Positions 44,698-55,929 of a stretch of DNA of 64,000 nucleotides are shown here, in pieces. The stretch lies in NCBI GenBank assembly GCA_963422505.1, contig OY730196.1, forward strand, positions 5,659,501-5,723,500. The letters run 5' to 3'. Position numbers and translations under genes: made by a program. This DNA is from Pseudognaphalium luteoalbum. Lineage: Eukaryota > Streptophyta > Magnoliopsida > Asterales > Asteraceae. The stretch's first letter is position 1. Each line of letters opens with the position of its first letter. The notes beneath the pieces are model-generated. The model had not been told where the DNA came from. It did no database searches and worked only from the letters and a program-made list of their open reading frames with translations.

Positions 44698-45213
44698 TAA
44701 GTGAGTTAAAATGAGAAGGTTAATTTTCGTAAGAACGTGAGAAGCATTTCAAAACTACTTTTTAACTATTTGAAACACTTTTTCCTGTAAAACTTTTTCA
44801 ATGATTACTATTAAAATAACTTTTAGAAGCTATGATATAAATATAAATAAAAAATATTAACTTTTTTTCGAACTAATTTTACAGTCGTTACTGTTGTGAT
44901 TATTGAAGATAATCACAAAATATAACATGATAATCACATGTGATTATTCTATAATATAATGTGATTATCATGTATTCGAGATAATCACAAAATATGGCAT
45001 GATAATCACATATTATTCATGTGATTATCAAGTTATAAAATGTGATTATCAAGTTATAAAATGTGATTATTATGAATAAAAAATTTAATTAAAAATAATT
45101 AAAAAAGAAGTTATGAAGAAAATTTTGTAAAATAACATGTTTTGCATAGTTAAAAATTGATTTTAAAGTGCTTCTCACCTTCTCATGAAAATTAGCCTTC
45201 TCATTTAAACCTA

Positions 45214-45218
<5 letters not shown>
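44698..45218. mobile_element. Fold-back MITE between TA tracts
   Basis: Inverted ends: aaaatgagaaggttaatttt at the left and aaaattagccttctcattta at the right. (TA)n tracts lie on both sides (44680-44697, 45219-45249). The middle has repeated gtgattatca words, some in inverted pairs. No ORF. It shares the TA-tract target with the MITE at 23577-23934. Confidence 0.75.
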
Positions 45219-45250
<32 letters not shown>

Positions 45251-45253
<3 letters not shown>

Positions 45254-46080
45254 TAAACTTGTGTGATGCATGTCGATTACAATTACTAGTTGAGAGTTTG
45301 AAATTTGTTGTTATGTAAACCGTTTAATGTTAAATACCAAGTGAAATAGATTGTACGACGTAATATAGATTTTGGTTTAGTTTAATATTATTTTTCAATT
45401 AGTGTTCTAGTAGGATTACTTAGACGTTTTAAATTTTACATATCATAAAGAATGAAGAATAATAATTTAATAAATTTATTAATTAAAATATTTAAAAGTT
45501 TGCACGTGTCAAATTGTATAGCAACTTATAGGTTTATGTTTGGCTACGTGGTAAATTCTGGAGAAATTTTTTATATTTGCTTAGTATATACATAGATATA
45601 GATTGAATTAACGCTAACGAAAACAGAAAAAAAATTAATCAAAACGTTGTATAAATGATTAAACTTTCTCTTGTTAACTATTAAAGTGATTAATACTATG
45701 TAAACAATAACTGGCATATATGAGTGTATTAAAAATATCCGAGATAGCAATTTGGAACCATTTACTAATCCCTATGAATGGATTAATTTTGTGTCAAAAT
45801 CTCAAACACGTAAATGGATTTAGCTAAAGAGAAAAGGGTCAAAAGAAACTCTATTTTTATTGTACATACAACTACTAACTTAAATGTTCCAATGAAAGAT
45901 GTACATAATTTTGTACCTTGTAAACATATGCATTTGTAATCATAAATAACATGTTGGATGTTCATTATAACTTTATAAGTAAGAAAGATAATATTAAAAA
46001 AATAATATGAATGTAGTTGTGTTTTGTGTGCCAACGCCAACCCTAGCTAGTTTGACCCTAAGTACTAAGTAGATTTGAGT
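45251..46080. other. Gene-free interval
   Basis: AT-rich. The 3' half of the copia relic that should occupy this side (RT, RNase H, LTR) is missing. Confidence 0.5.
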
Positions 46081-47941
46081 AGGATTGCTCATTCTACCAC
46101 TTATTCTGCGAACGGGTAAGGATATATCATCTTGTTCAACATGTGTCTCCACCTCTTGTTAAATGTCAGTGTCTACTATAGGTTCTTCATCGGTAGTTAC
46201 TTGACTTTCTTCAAGATCAATCTTACTCCAACTGTCCTCTTTAGATATCATTTCTCTCTAAAGGAACACTCCTTTGGGTTTGTAAAAAATTTATTCAAAT
46301 GACTCCTAGGGATAACCGATAAAAAGACACTTTTCAGATCGAGCTTCTAGTTTGTCCTGAGGTTCTCGTCTAATGAAAACCGCACAACCCCGGATGTTGA
46401 TGTGCCCAAGAAAATGACGTATTCCCTTCCACATTTCATAAAGTGTCTTTGAAACCTTCTTAGCGGGTACTTGATTTAAGATATGGGCGGCCGTCTCTAA
46501 TCTGTAACCGCAGAAACTTATTAGAAGTATTGTCTGACTCATCATAGATTGAACCATGTCTAACATGGTTCTATTTCTCCTCTCAGCAACTCCATTAAGT
46601 TGTGGTGTTCTAGGAGGAGTCAACCGTGAAACTATTCCACAGTCTGTTAGATTATCGAGAAACTGGATGCTAAGGTATTCTCCTCCCCTATCGGATCGGA
46701 GTACCTTTATCTTTCTGCCCGGTTGATTCTCTACTTCGTTTTGATATCTTTTGAATGTTTCAACAGTATCTGACTTACGTTTAATCAAATAAACATATTC
46801 AAATTTACTGAAGTCATCAATAAATATAAAATAGTAGTGATTTTCATCTTTTGTGGCGCATCGGAATGGTCCACATACATCTGTGTGTACTAAGTCCAAT
46901 ACTCCTTCACCTCTTTCACACGATTCAGTGAATGGTGATTTAGTCATCTTGCTCAATAAACAAGATTCGCATACATCATCCGACCTGAGGTCAAATGATT
47001 TCAATACTCCATCTTTTTGAAGTTGGACGATTCGTTTCTTGTTTACATGCTCAAAATGAAAATGCCACAATTTTGATTTATCAAGCTCATCAGACGAACC
47101 AACATTTAAAATCATATTGCTAACACATTGAATATTTTTATATATACATTTGCAAAGAGAAGCTCTAAATATAAAAAAACCATTTAAATTAACCTAATTT
47201 CACTATCAAATTAAAATTTGTAACCATCCTTAAACAAAGCATGAAATAAAATTATGTTTCTTGTCATTTTGAACGAATAACAACAATTATTTAAATCTAT
47301 CCTAACTCTAGACTTCAGCATGAGCTCAAACTTTTCAATCTTTGTCACGGGCGTGATTCTTCTGTTTTTCATGATTAAGTTGAGCTCTCCATGCTTCAAA
47401 CTTCTACTATCCTTTAGCCATTGTGATACAGTGCAAATGTGAGTACTACACCCTGTATCCAAGACCCATGAATTAGATATTCTAGTCTTGTTGAGTTCGA
47501 TCATAAACATACCTGAGTGATTACTCTTTTTGACCTTTCTGTCTTTAAGGTCCTTCGGGTATTTTGGCCAGCTACGCTTCTAGTGCCTCTTTATGTTGCA
47601 ATAAAAACACACTGCTTCCTTTGGATTACTTGTAAATACAATCTCAGATTCAGTCTTTCTGTTAGACCCACAATTGGACTTTCCATTTGCTTTTCCTTTC
47701 CAGTTGGAATTTGATGTCTTTCTTTTCTTTGCATTATGACCAATAACCAACACATGAGCTGCTGAACTATAGGTCACATTATCCTTCTTGATCCCTTGCT
47801 CAGCAGTTTGCAGCAAATAATGGAGTTCCATTATTGAGCTTCTTTCTTATTCAAATTAATTTGATATGAGATTACAAACTGATTGTAGATAGTTGGCAGA
47901 CCAGATAGGATCATGTTGATAGAAAACTCAGTATCAAACGT
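46081..47941 (-). pseudogene. Copia gag-protease-integrase relic
   Basis: Reading right to left: the end of gag (INMILSGLPTIYNQFV, with a decayed zinc knuckle CFYCNIKRH followed by a stop), protease (SWVLDTGCSTHIC), GAG-pre-integrase (LWHFHFEHVNKKR, CESCLLSKM) and integrase core (LVHTDVCGPF, LRSDRGGEY, NGVAERRNRT). A frameshift and stop lie near 47115-47211. After integrase the frame ends and the sequence stops matching copia at about 46081, so RT and RNase H are lost. The gag start is cut at 47941 by other repeat DNA. Confidence 0.88.
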
Positions 47942-49140
47942 GTGACACCCGCCAAATTAGGACTTGTAATTAGTACATAATCAAGTGTAATACATGTAAT
48001 TAGTTCTGTGTTAGGCAAATTAATGTATCAATATATATATATATCGTTGAATATATACAAGTATGCGATTTGATTAAATCGTAGAAGTTTCAAATCGAAT
48101 GCAATTCGATTCAATTAATACGGACGTTGGTGAACAAATTTTATTAAATAATATAACATTATTTAATAACTCTATTTTATCAAAAATATTATTTAGATAA
48201 TATTTCAACTCAAATTCGTATTGTACAAACAAACGTCTACGCGACTAAAATATTAAACGCACAAACAATCAAAAGGAAGTTAAATCATACATTTTTATAA
48301 TTCACTTACTAAATATTTGGTAAAATGCTTCAACCAAAATATTTATAAACATTCGTATTTAAAAATGTATATTAATGTTAAACAATCAGGAATTGAACAC
48401 CGCACGGAGCGCAAATGCGGGGATTAAAGTTTGGGAGATTTCCCTCCTCTTTCCCCCCCAAAAAAACCTGCCCTCCACCCCCCCCCCCCCCCATTTCCCC
48501 TCATTTTTCCTTTTATCATCTCTTTCTCCTCTCTTCTTTTCTCTCAAAATCTTCCATCACCACCATCACCTTCAACCACACAAAAACACCATCAAACACC
48601 ATCAAAACATCTAGCTCATTTGGAGAAAAACCACGACATCACGATCTACATTTCCATCTTTCCGGATTTCTCCGGCGTTAAGTTTGTAAGTTTCCGACAA
48701 AACCCGAAACACTCCGATTTCCATTATTTCCACTTGTTTATGGGTTATTTAAGCTTATAATGTCCAAATATGTGTTGGGTAAAAGTTTCAAGTCAAACGG
48801 AAACCGCAAAACACCTTTTCGGCTCATTTTCCGGCCAACAACTCGTTGTGTCGCAGAGGCTCCAGGACACCTGCGACGCAATGCCTTATGTCGCCAAATC
48901 ATGGCCTATGTCGCATATAGCGACCTAAAATTTTATCACTTGATTTCACCTAAATTCAAGTCCAAATGCGTTTTTCACCAAAACAATATAGTAGAAATAA
49001 AAATTTTCAATGAATCTGGTTTTAAAATATATGAATGAATTTGGTTTTAAACGTATTTTCAATGATATAATTTTCATCAAATATTATATAACACAAATAA
49101 AAATATTTAAGGTCAAAGTTGAAAAATCAAGGCTTCAAAA
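47942..49140 (+). repeat. LTR-like fragment related to the solo LTR at 50354
   Basis: Starts tgtgacacccgccaaatta exactly where the copia gag breaks. It shares ggacgttggtga with the solo LTR at 50354-53097 read in the opposite direction. Contains a run of 15 C (48478-48492) and Pro-rich overlapping frames that look like chance. The right end was not found. Confidence 0.45.
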
Positions 49141-49163
49141 AGTCAATAGTGGACATTTGTAAT

Positions 49164-49178
49164 GGGACGGAGGGAGTA
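49164..49178. mobile_element. Single Stowaway end
   Basis: gggacggagggag plus TA is the right end of a Stowaway MITE; gtggacatttgta before it matches the usual subterminal part. No left end is present, so this is a half element. Confidence 0.6.
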
Positions 49179-50324
49179 CTTAATTAATTACCCAATTTTA
49201 TATTAAGGCTAGAATCTATATTTTAGATTCGTTTTATGAAGAGGGTTACCATAATCATATCACGAATTTATTTTATGTAGATAATACTTTTATCAATTTT
49301 ATTCTTTATGAAACTCCTAGTTCTTTTGAGATTCATTGATTTCTTATCAATGGCATGTTAATCTCGGATATGTTTATCTACCATTCATGACTGGGATGTT
49401 GAGGATCATGAATAAAATTGTGAATCCTCCAATAGTGCACCGAAATGAGGCCGGAGAGCCGGTAACCTCGTTCGCTAACATCGAAATCATCTGTGATTGA
49501 GACTATTATCAAACTCTAGCTATATGCTTAACACATGCATTTCGAAAGGTCTGAGACCAGAGTCTATCTGGGTATTTAACCATGCAAAACCCGCATGGTC
49601 CCCAGCTCGAGCACGCTCGATAATCGCGAGTCTCATATAACCTCTTACTTATGTTCTCTTATTAATGTGCCGGTAAACCACACACACTCCATTAACAGTT
49701 CATATGAGAGATCTGCGGTTTTCATGGGCTAGCATACTATTCACATTTGCTATATCTAAAACGGGATTTTGTTTTAGTACTTACATGTCATTACTTTTAA
49801 TCTTCACATCATTCTATCAAAAGTCTTCGGTAGCTCCGTTGAACATACAAAGAAGCGAAGAAGCAGGTAAGCGCGAAGCATATTAAAAATCCACTTCTTT
49901 AGGGAAGCAAAGTGACCTGCCTTATATATACCTCTCTTATAGAATGTTCACTATGGATGAGCCGATTTATCAATTGACTAACGATGTATTTAGATTTTAA
50001 TATACATATATATAATTCATATTATATATATATGGTTTCTCTTAATTGAACATTTAAGGTTTATGGTTTAATTTTAACTATCTTAATATTGATGGGTATA
50101 TTTTAAACGATTCAAAATATTAGGATCTGATTAGTAAATTCGTATTAACATTCATATGTTAATTTAATTAATAAACTATGTATATACGTAAATATCAGTT
50201 ATATATTTATACTTAATTTAATTATTTGGAAAATTTAAATCTATATAAAATTTATATATTTAGATAATTGTATTTACAAATTTATCTTATCTACATTTTG
50301 AATGCTAATATTTATTAAGGTAAT
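49179..50324. other. Gene-free interval
   Basis: Mixed repeat DNA. 49370-49640 is less AT-rich and looks like LTR sequence, but no pair was found. Confidence 0.4.
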
Positions 50325-50336
50325 GCTCTGATACCA
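50325..50336 (-). other. Primer binding site of the copia relic
   Basis: Read on the minus strand it is TGGTATCAGAGC, the initiator Met tRNA site, just after an LTR end TGTCA (50338-50342). Orientation matches the relic at 46081-47941. Confidence 0.65.
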
Positions 50337-50353
50337 CTGACATATTTTTTATT

Positions 50354-53097
50354 TGTCACACCCCCAAATTCGTTAATCATGGTTAGCGGAAGCATTTGAT
50401 TATGTAAGGGGTGTCGACGTATACAAAGTATAAACACACATATCAGAGCATATGATTACAACAAAACATATATATTAAGATGCCAAGAGTAAAAGTTACA
50501 AAGTTTTACGATTCACCGATTCGTACAAGTGTAAAAATAGTTAAGTTGTACAAAAGTAGATTTCGTAGATATGACTAAATCAGTTTAGTTATATAAAAGA
50601 AATCCATCTGATTCAAAATGGCATCCTAAACTCTTCGAGGGTCGCCTAGAGTTCCATATGTGCAGGCGGTTCTTATGTGCATCTAATTCCCTGAAAATCA
50701 TAGTAAAAGTCAACAACAAGGTTGAGTGAATTCACGGGTTTCATGAGTATAATTCGTTAAACCAAATACGTTCGCAAATCGTTACTGCCATAATAGTTAA
50801 GTAAACGTTTTGTGGAATGTTATCTAAATATGGTTCGGTTGGGATGTTGCCCAAAATACGATTTACGTGAGATGTTACCCAAAATACAGTTTACTAGTTG
50901 TTGTAGGAATGTCAGTATCCTATAAAATGATTTATGGGAAAGTCGGTATCCCTTATCCAAGTCAGTAGGATCGAGTACCCAAGTCAGAATAGTAAAACCA
51001 GAATAGTAGAGAAAGTCAGTATCCCTGATCCAAGTCAGTAGGATCGAGTACCCAAGTCAGAAGGGTAAAACCAGAATAGTAGGGAAAGTCAGTATCCCTG
51101 ATCCAAGTTAGTAGGATCTGGTCCATGTCAGTAGGAACCATTAGTTGCTCAAGAAGTAGAGACTTTGTACGCATGCCCAAGACGTAGGGACTTCCAAATC
51201 ATTTTTGTAAAAAAAATGTTGCTGGTCATTCTCCAGCATTTCCAAACAGTACAGGTCGTTCTCCAGTTTATCAAGTATAGTTTAACTCGTTTGTAATAAT
51301 TTGTAGTATGAAAACGTTATTTCATAACACCAGTTTGTGCATAAGTTTAACAGTTCAAAAGTACTCAAATCGTTCGAGTAAACAAGTATAGTATCAAAGC
51401 ATTCTTCCATGTCAGTGTTTAGTTTTTCTAAAGTACTCTTAATCGTTCAAGTAAAACAGGTATACAATCATGTAAGTAAAAGCAGTTGGCTATATTTTCC
51501 ACCCCTGTTCAAAAGTAGTAAAACGGTAAAAGTAGGGGCTGTGAACTCACCTGGTGAGCTAAATGTGTTCGAGTGGTAGCAAAGCCTAAGCCCGGGTAAA
51601 GTCCTTAACACCCTAAATGCAAGAGATAGTACTATAAGTAGATGTATCGCAAGACCATCTAGGCTAGTTGTCTACACAACTAGTTATGTCCAAAGTTTGT
51701 TTAATCGTTTGTTTTTTAAAACATGTGTGGCCCGTTGGTGACGGTTGAAATTATAATTTCAAAGTATTGTTATTATGTTCAAATTGTTGAATACTTGGAT
51801 TACGGGGGTCCGGGGCAGCGCCCCTGGTAGCGGGGTCCAAAGGGTGGCAACCCCTGGCGGGGTCCAAGGGGCAGAGCCCCTGGATGGGGTCGAGCTGCCA
51901 GGTCAACATGGAAAATTTTTAGTTCTACTAGTATTGCTTTAATAAAAATGCATTAGAAATTTAAATTCGGAAAAATCGAATAAGTTTGGCCACGGACTGA
52001 AATTGCTGTGCGAACTGAGTTCGCGATGCGAGTTGAGTTTCAGTTTGCAAGACAAGGTAGGCTGCGAACCGAGTTGGGTTCGCAGGACAAATTTTGGCTC
52101 GCAAGTCTCGACCTGCAGGTCTCGACTCGCAGTCGGTTCGTAGGTCAACTCGCAAGTCGGTTCGGTTCGCAGTTTGACTTCGCAAGTAAAAGGTTTCGGT
52201 TCGCTTCGCAAGACGAACTGCAACTGGGATCTCAGTTTGCAGGACGAACTGATCGAACTTTTAATTTTAAAAACGCATTTTAAGTTTATTATCGGACATA
52301 AATTCGTTATGTAAACGTTCTAGCATGTAAATATAATCTTTCTAGTACTTTTAAAAGAGTTATAACGTTTCTTACCACGAAATCGAAAATGGAGAAGGTG
52401 AAGATGAAGCTTGTGATGTGGGGATCGTTTCTTCGTGAAGTAGCTTTGTGATTTAGTGCGTTTTTGGTGGTGTTTTATGGTGATTGGGGCTGCGATTTGA
52501 GAGGGAGAAGGAGAGAGAGATAGATAGAGGTGTGTGTGTGTAAAATGAAGGAGGAAGAAGAAATAAAAAGGGAAATGGGTGGGTCGGTTTGAGTTCGCGG
52601 GTTTGGGCCGACCCTTTTGGGTCTCGGGCTCGCGTGTTCCCGTTTTCGTTTGCCCGATCGTATAAATTGCGTAACATCTTTAACTAGAGTATTTTATCAA
52701 AATACTTTATTTGAGTTATAAAATTGTAACTTGGTTTTAATTCATTTGTCGGGTTCATTTCGTATGTTTCGGTCGTGTACGGTTGCGTTTTCTTTAAAAC
52801 GTGTTACACAATGTATATTATCTCAATAATATAAAGTAAATAATGTTCGTTTGGATAAAATCCTCATTATTTATAAAAGTGGTCACCAACGTCCAAAATT
52901 AAGTGTGTCGGACTCAATCCAATAGTTTCACGCGTAATTATAACTAACTATGAAAATAGTAATACCTCACGTATTAAATAGTTGCGCTTTGCTAGACTTA
53001 TCTCATAAAAATAGTGTGAATTCACTTAAGTAGGGAATTAGCCTAAAATGTAAATGTTTAGTGTACGTGATCGCGTTCAAATTTGTGGGGTATTACA
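50354..53097 (-). mobile_element. Long solo LTR (gypsy, Tekay/Del-like)
   Basis: 2744 bp. On the minus strand it begins TGTAATACCCCACAAATTTG and ends GGGGGTGTGACA, typical of long Tekay/Del-type LTRs. Flanks ttatt (50349-50353) and ctatt (53098-53102) form a target duplication with one change. It contains a ~70-bp tandem repeat near 50935-51120, a GC-rich repeat near 51800-51890 (gggtccaaggggcagagccc) and a block of cgcaagtc/ggttcgca words near 52000-52240. No internal domain. Confidence 0.75.
50935..51120. repeat. Tandem repeat of about 70 bp in the solo LTR
   Basis: About two and a half copies of a unit starting gggaaagtcagtatccc and containing aagtcagtaggatcgagtac. It is at the place where the related LTR at 560-1204 has its own 45-bp array. 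Confidence 0.8.
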
Positions 53098-53872
53098 CTA
53101 TTCCCTAACTAGATTTAAAAACAATGTGAAACTCACTATTAATCTAAGGCAAGAAGGAAACTAAACCCTAAAAGATCTTAACTAAATAAATTAAGCACTA
53201 AAACAAAATAAATAGAAAATGAGAAAATACTAACCTTTGAGAAAATCGGATTTCTCACACATAGAACACCTTGGCTGACCTTCTTGACCTGGAGGTGAGC
53301 ACTCAAACCAGAGAACCTCTAATGGTTCACACCCTCCAACAAAAGAGAACTTCCAATTTCAAAGGTCCCAATTCTTAGTCGTGTAAACTCTTACAAGGAG
53401 TAGAAAAAAGAAGGATAATGAATTGTGTAATTGAAGCCTTGACATGCCCTATAGTTATATAGAGAGAGCTGACCTTGGGTTTTATCCCTTGGGTGATGTG
53501 GGACGACATTCAACCGTCGATTCGGTCTTCCAACTGGTGGTTAGGCTTGCTTTTTACCCACCAACCCGAAACATGACCCGCATGCTCTACTGCCTTACTA
53601 AGCCCTAACTACAACCGTTGGTAGGGCTTTCAAGCGGTGGTACGTTGGACTGTGCTTCCAGAATCTACTTGTCATTTAATTATTTATTTTATAATTAATT
53701 TATTAACTATAATAAGTTAAATAAACCAATTAATGCGTATAATATTAATTCTAATTAATATTATATCTCCTTCATTATTTCTCTTTAACTATTTATTGAG
53801 GGCGACCTAAAAATGACACTACTTTTAATAATAATCTTACCAATTAGTTATAAACTTGGACACTATATCCAA

Positions 53873-53874
<2 letters not shown>

Positions 53875-53951
<77 letters not shown>
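53875..53951. repeat. (TA)n microsatellite
   Basis: About 38 TA units at the outer edge of the copia relic's LTR. Confidence 0.95.
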
Positions 53952-53955
<4 letters not shown>

Positions 53956-54056
53956 CAATATAAAAGATAGAATGGACTAACGTAAAAACGGTTGTGACAG
54001 ATCAAACGGACGAAGGTCGTTGATTCTCGACTGGGATCATGTGTTACAATCTGGCG

Positions 54057-55490
54057 ATGACAATTGCAAAAGCGGTGGATGAAGACGGCGGCGACAGTAG
54101 TGAAGCTGACAAACAAGAACATGATAAAAACCTGAGGATGATAGACTAAGAGCAACATAAAAATTCTCGAAATTTGTTTAAGAAGCCTCCCGATGGAGCC
54201 AAAGAGCATAAAGCAGATATACAACAATACAAACGAAAAAATAAAGCTACATTGCAGAAGGGTATGCTTGTTTTGCCCTAATTAATTTATATCAATCTAA
54301 TGTAATGTAGTAGTTTTAGATGATATAAGTTGATATATGCATATAGGAATAACTTGCATTGATTGATATGTTGATGATCACTGTCGAAATTAGGTTTGAT
54401 TTATACTAATTCTTGTGATGGAAATTGTCACATTTAATATGGTGTGGGTAAGTTGAACTATGATATGATTAAGGAGATAAGTGTGACTAATAAAATAAAC
54501 TAGTACCGAGTTTACACTTACCATCGATTTTGTTAACGGGTTGACAATGAATCTAAGGAGACATCAATATTCATCGAATTTATGGTAAAGAAGATACTGG
54601 AAGCAGTGTTTTGAAAACTAGACTGGACCGGCCAGTTGAACCGTGAACCGGACCAGCCCGGTTTGACCGATCCGACCGGTAAATCAAAAAAAACCGCTAA
54701 AAATCAGGAACCGAAAAAAAGACCGATTCAGTCTCTGGTCCGGTTTTTAAAACATCATCCGGTCCAGTCTAGAAGATGTATGATCCTCTACCATACAAAA
54801 ATTATTTGTTTTCCTTTTTTCTTCTGGCACTTAGTGAAGGACAACATACACACACACACACTCACACTTGTATATATGTTTGTTTACAGGTTGAGAATGA
54901 ATGTAAGAAGACGGTAGAAGTTTCTGATCATAGCGTTGACGATAAAACTAATTGCCAGTGGTTTTAGCAGAGTCTATATATATTTACATGTTGCATATTA
55001 CTTGTATGAACTATTTAATGCATATTGTAAAGAGAAGAATTGGATACGAAACTGCAATACTTTTGCATTTTATCATACCAACATGGTAAGTGATTATGGG
55101 ATAGTAATATGCAATTGAAAAACAGATGAACACAAATTGCTCATTGGAGGGATTGTGATTTTCCATAATTACTTCGTGTGGCAAAAGGAAAAGTGATCAG
55201 AAATATATACTTACATCAAAATTCACCGGATTTATGGTAAAGAAGCTGTCGGAAGACGTATGATCCTCTACCATACCTGAGTCATTTGTTTTCCCTTTTT
55301 CTTCTGCTACTTAATTAGTGATAGACATAACCGTATTTGTTTATTTATTAACTGAAAAGTTATATGACTTGGCATTTAGGTAATTTGTATATTCATTAAC
55401 AGGAAGATTCTAGGACTCGGCGTTTGGGTGAGCGAGGATCCAAAGCAGGATTGGTAGATAGTAAGAAACTAGATAATCCTCGATGATGAT
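54057..55490 (+). pseudogene. Possible exon remnants in a duplicated region
   Basis: Three stretches look exon-like. 54057-54258 (MTIAKAVDEDGGDSS, with one stop at 54147, then FKKPPDGAKEHKAD). 54890-54967 after acceptor tttacag (VENECKKTVEVSDHSVDDK). About 55403-55486 after acceptor ttaacag (EDSRTRRLGERGSKAG). Intron-like DNA between them contains a direct duplication: 54575-54600 plus 54771-54830 match 55221-55305. I recognise no family. It may be a decayed nuclear-protein gene, or chance. Confidence 0.3.
54604..54770. mobile_element. Short MITE-like insertion with an empty-site copy
   Basis: 167 bp, rich in ccgg words (gactggaccgg and its complement ccggtccagtct), lies between ggaag and agaag. 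The duplicated copy at about 55245-55260 reads ggaagacgtatgatcc without it, so this is an insertion. Superfamily unknown. Confidence 0.65.
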
Positions 55491-55929
55491 TCTACTACCT
55501 CTAAATCAAAGTAAGAAAATGTTCATCTCGTTTTAAAACGTTATTATGGTATATCGTCATGATTATTTGTTTTAAATGATACTGTCAATTCTTTGAAGTT
55601 GTTTTTCGTCATCTATTTACTAGTTTTGTAGATCGTTGTCATCAAACATTTAGTTATTGTTATTGCATGTATTCAACCTCATAGGTTGTAGAATGGTGAG
55701 TTGATGTTTCTAATGCGCAAAAGAGCACACTTTGATTGTTATAAATGACTCATGGTGCTGCTACATGGTGCGATCACTTTGATCAAACTCAGCTAGATCA
55801 ACTAAAATGATTTCACACAATATAAACTAGAATGATATCATACAATTTTAACAAAAATGATTTCATATAATTTTTACACTTTATGAACTTTTAGACTATG
55901 ACTCGAATAAACTCAATCAACTAACAATG

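Larger units (their letters stand above)
50338..53874 (-). repeat. 5' LTR of the copia relic, split by a solo LTR
   Basis: Minus-strand LTR of about 790 bp in two pieces: 50338-50353 and 53098-53874. Its start reads cGTTGGATATAGTG, the common copia start TGTTGGATAT with the first T changed. A minus-strand TATA-like tctatataac lies near 53455-53464. The nested solo LTR separates the last 16 bases from the rest. The left LTR is missing. Confidence 0.55.

Noticed and set aside
48375..48760. Pro-rich small proteins in three overlapping frames
   Set aside because: They arise from the C-rich run in an LTR-like fragment; three frames look alike because of low complexity.
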